NCBI GenBank assembly: GCA_900766825.1
Contig: CAAFWU010000016.1
Location: 1 to 64,000, forward strand
Length of the DNA: 64,000 nt
Source of the DNA: Bacteroidales bacterium
GTDB lineage: Bacteria; Bacteroidota; Bacteroidia; Bacteroidales; Marinilabiliaceae
Direction of reading: 5' to 3'
The position numbers and the translations under genes are program-made. Each line of letters starts with the position of its first letter. Positions within the stretch are counted from its first letter, which is position 1. The notes beneath the pieces were generated by a model. The model was not told the DNA's origin. It did no database searches and was given only the letters and a program-made list of their open reading frames with translations. This document shows positions 63,409 to 64,000 of the stretch, one piece after another.

Positions 63409-64000
63409 ATGAAAAACAAGTTATATATCTTTATCTCAGCCCTTTTCGTATCGGCCGCTGTGCTGTTCGTCTGTTCCACCGAACCACAGAAGGCCGAGGC
63501 TGACTCTGCGCGTGTTGCTCAATCGTCCATTATGGTACCTCAGGTGCCTGCCGAGGTCAATTTCTGTGGCGAGAACGTGCCCCTTTCAAACACCGACGTC
63601 TACGAATGTCTTGATCGTGAGATCATTGTCAATTCATTCCTCCACTCCAGCACCCTGCTCAATCTCAAACGGTCGGGGCGCTTCTTTCCCATTATCGAGC
63701 CCATTTTGGCCGAGAATGGTATCCCCGACGACATGAAGTACCTCTGCGTGGCCGAGAGCAACCTAAACCCCTTGGCCAAGTCTCCCGCTGGAGCTCTGGG
63801 TCCATGGCAATTCCTCGAGGTTACAGCCCGCGAGTTTGGTCTACGTGTCGACGACGATGTCGATGAACGTGCCGATGTGGTGAAAAGTACTCAGGCTGCC
63901 TGCCGCATGCTCAAGGCTCACTACCGTGTCCTCGGCTCTTGGACCCTTGTGGCCGCAGCCTACAATGGCGGTCTGGCCCGTGTGAAACGTGTGGCCGAAC
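63409..64000 (+). CDS. Lytic transglycosylase (SLT/MltD-like), cut off by the end of the window
   Basis: The first 197 codons only; the frame is open at base 64000. Signal at residues 1-22 (LYIFISALFVSAAVLFVCS), possibly a lipoprotein with Cys 22. The catalytic domain starts near IPDDMKYLCVAESNLNPLAK, with the catalytic Glu in AESNLNP, followed by GPWQF and the motif LVAAAYNGGLARV, all standard for SLT enzymes that cut peptidoglycan glycan strands. Family members usually end in LysM domains, which would lie beyond the window. TATCTTTG at 63387-63394 is a -7 box just before it. Confidence 0.92.
   Translation, partial: MKNKLYIFISALFVSAAVLFVCSTEPQKAEADSARVAQSSIMVPQVPAEVNFCGENVPLSNTDVYECLDREIIVNSFLHSSTLLNLKRSGRFFPIIEPILAENGIPDDMKYLCVAESNLNPLAKSPAGALGPWQFLEVTAREFGLRVDDDVDERADVVKSTQAACRMLKAHYRVLGSWTLVAAAYNGGLARVKRVAE

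Overview
The window is chromosomal DNA from a member of the Bacteroidota, most likely order Bacteroidales. The grounds are: a complete Bat (Bacteroides aerotolerance) operon, a GldB-type lipoprotein, a one-protein hybrid two-component system (propeller sensor, kinase, receiver and AraC output), Porin_10, DUF4783 and DUF4369 proteins, several TonB-dependent receptors, and at least nine promoters of the form TTTG-N18/21-TAnnTTTG, the pattern read by the Bacteroidota primary sigma factor. Genus cannot be fixed from the sequence. Core genes are rich in GCC/CTC/ATC codons. Accessory genes are clearly A+T-richer and stand out by eye.

Layout. 1-3.2 kb is accessory: a DUF262/DUF1524 (GmrSD-like) enzyme and a Fic protein. 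3.2-15.7 kb is a mostly minus-strand core block: prs, a GldB-like lipoprotein, a pectin pair (GH105 and CE8 pectinesterase), a SPOR lipoprotein, a UvrD/PcrA helicase, a Porin_10 protein, an ACT-domain protein and an HD hydrolase. 15.9-32.1 kb is plus-strand: an RlmD-like rRNA methyltransferase, two tandem TonB-dependent receptor paralogues (the first broken by an internal deletion that removes its plug), two A+T-rich orphan genes, and a DUF2520 protein overlapping a 1530-residue hybrid sensor; one minus-strand DUF4369 lipoprotein lies among them. 32.2-33.9 kb carries a YjbR/MmcQ protein, a small lipoprotein and an AlkD-like repair protein.

33.9-45.8 kb is an A+T-rich accessory island with no recognisable integrase: decayed coding DNA, a four-gene operon (DUF4417, two paralogous small proteins and an orphan), an XRE-ImmA/IrrE regulator coupled to a PIN gene with an in-frame amber codon, a tRNA-Ser(UGA), a repeat-rich non-coding stretch, an XRE regulator driving a single-chain restriction/methylation/specificity enzyme that has a G8 tract exactly between its two target-recognition domains, and a relaxase truncated at its 5' end. 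Core sequence resumes with a TauE/SafE exporter and a HIRAN protein, then a second tRNA-Ser(UGA) identical to the first.

48.1-57.4 kb is the Bat operon (MoxR ATPase, DUF58, a membrane protein, BatA, BatB, BatC with a 27-glutamine tract, BatD, BatE), which probably forms an envelope-associated ATPase/VWA system. It is followed by a third TonB-dependent receptor with a consensus promoter, a soluble PocR-domain chemoreceptor-like protein, a DUF4783-nadC pair, and the start of a lytic transglycosylase that runs off the end.

The most noteworthy candidate is the restriction-modification enzyme at 40247-43969. Both +1 and -1 slippage at its G8 tract give an immediate stop that removes only the second target-recognition domain, so the enzyme may switch DNA specificity by phase variation.
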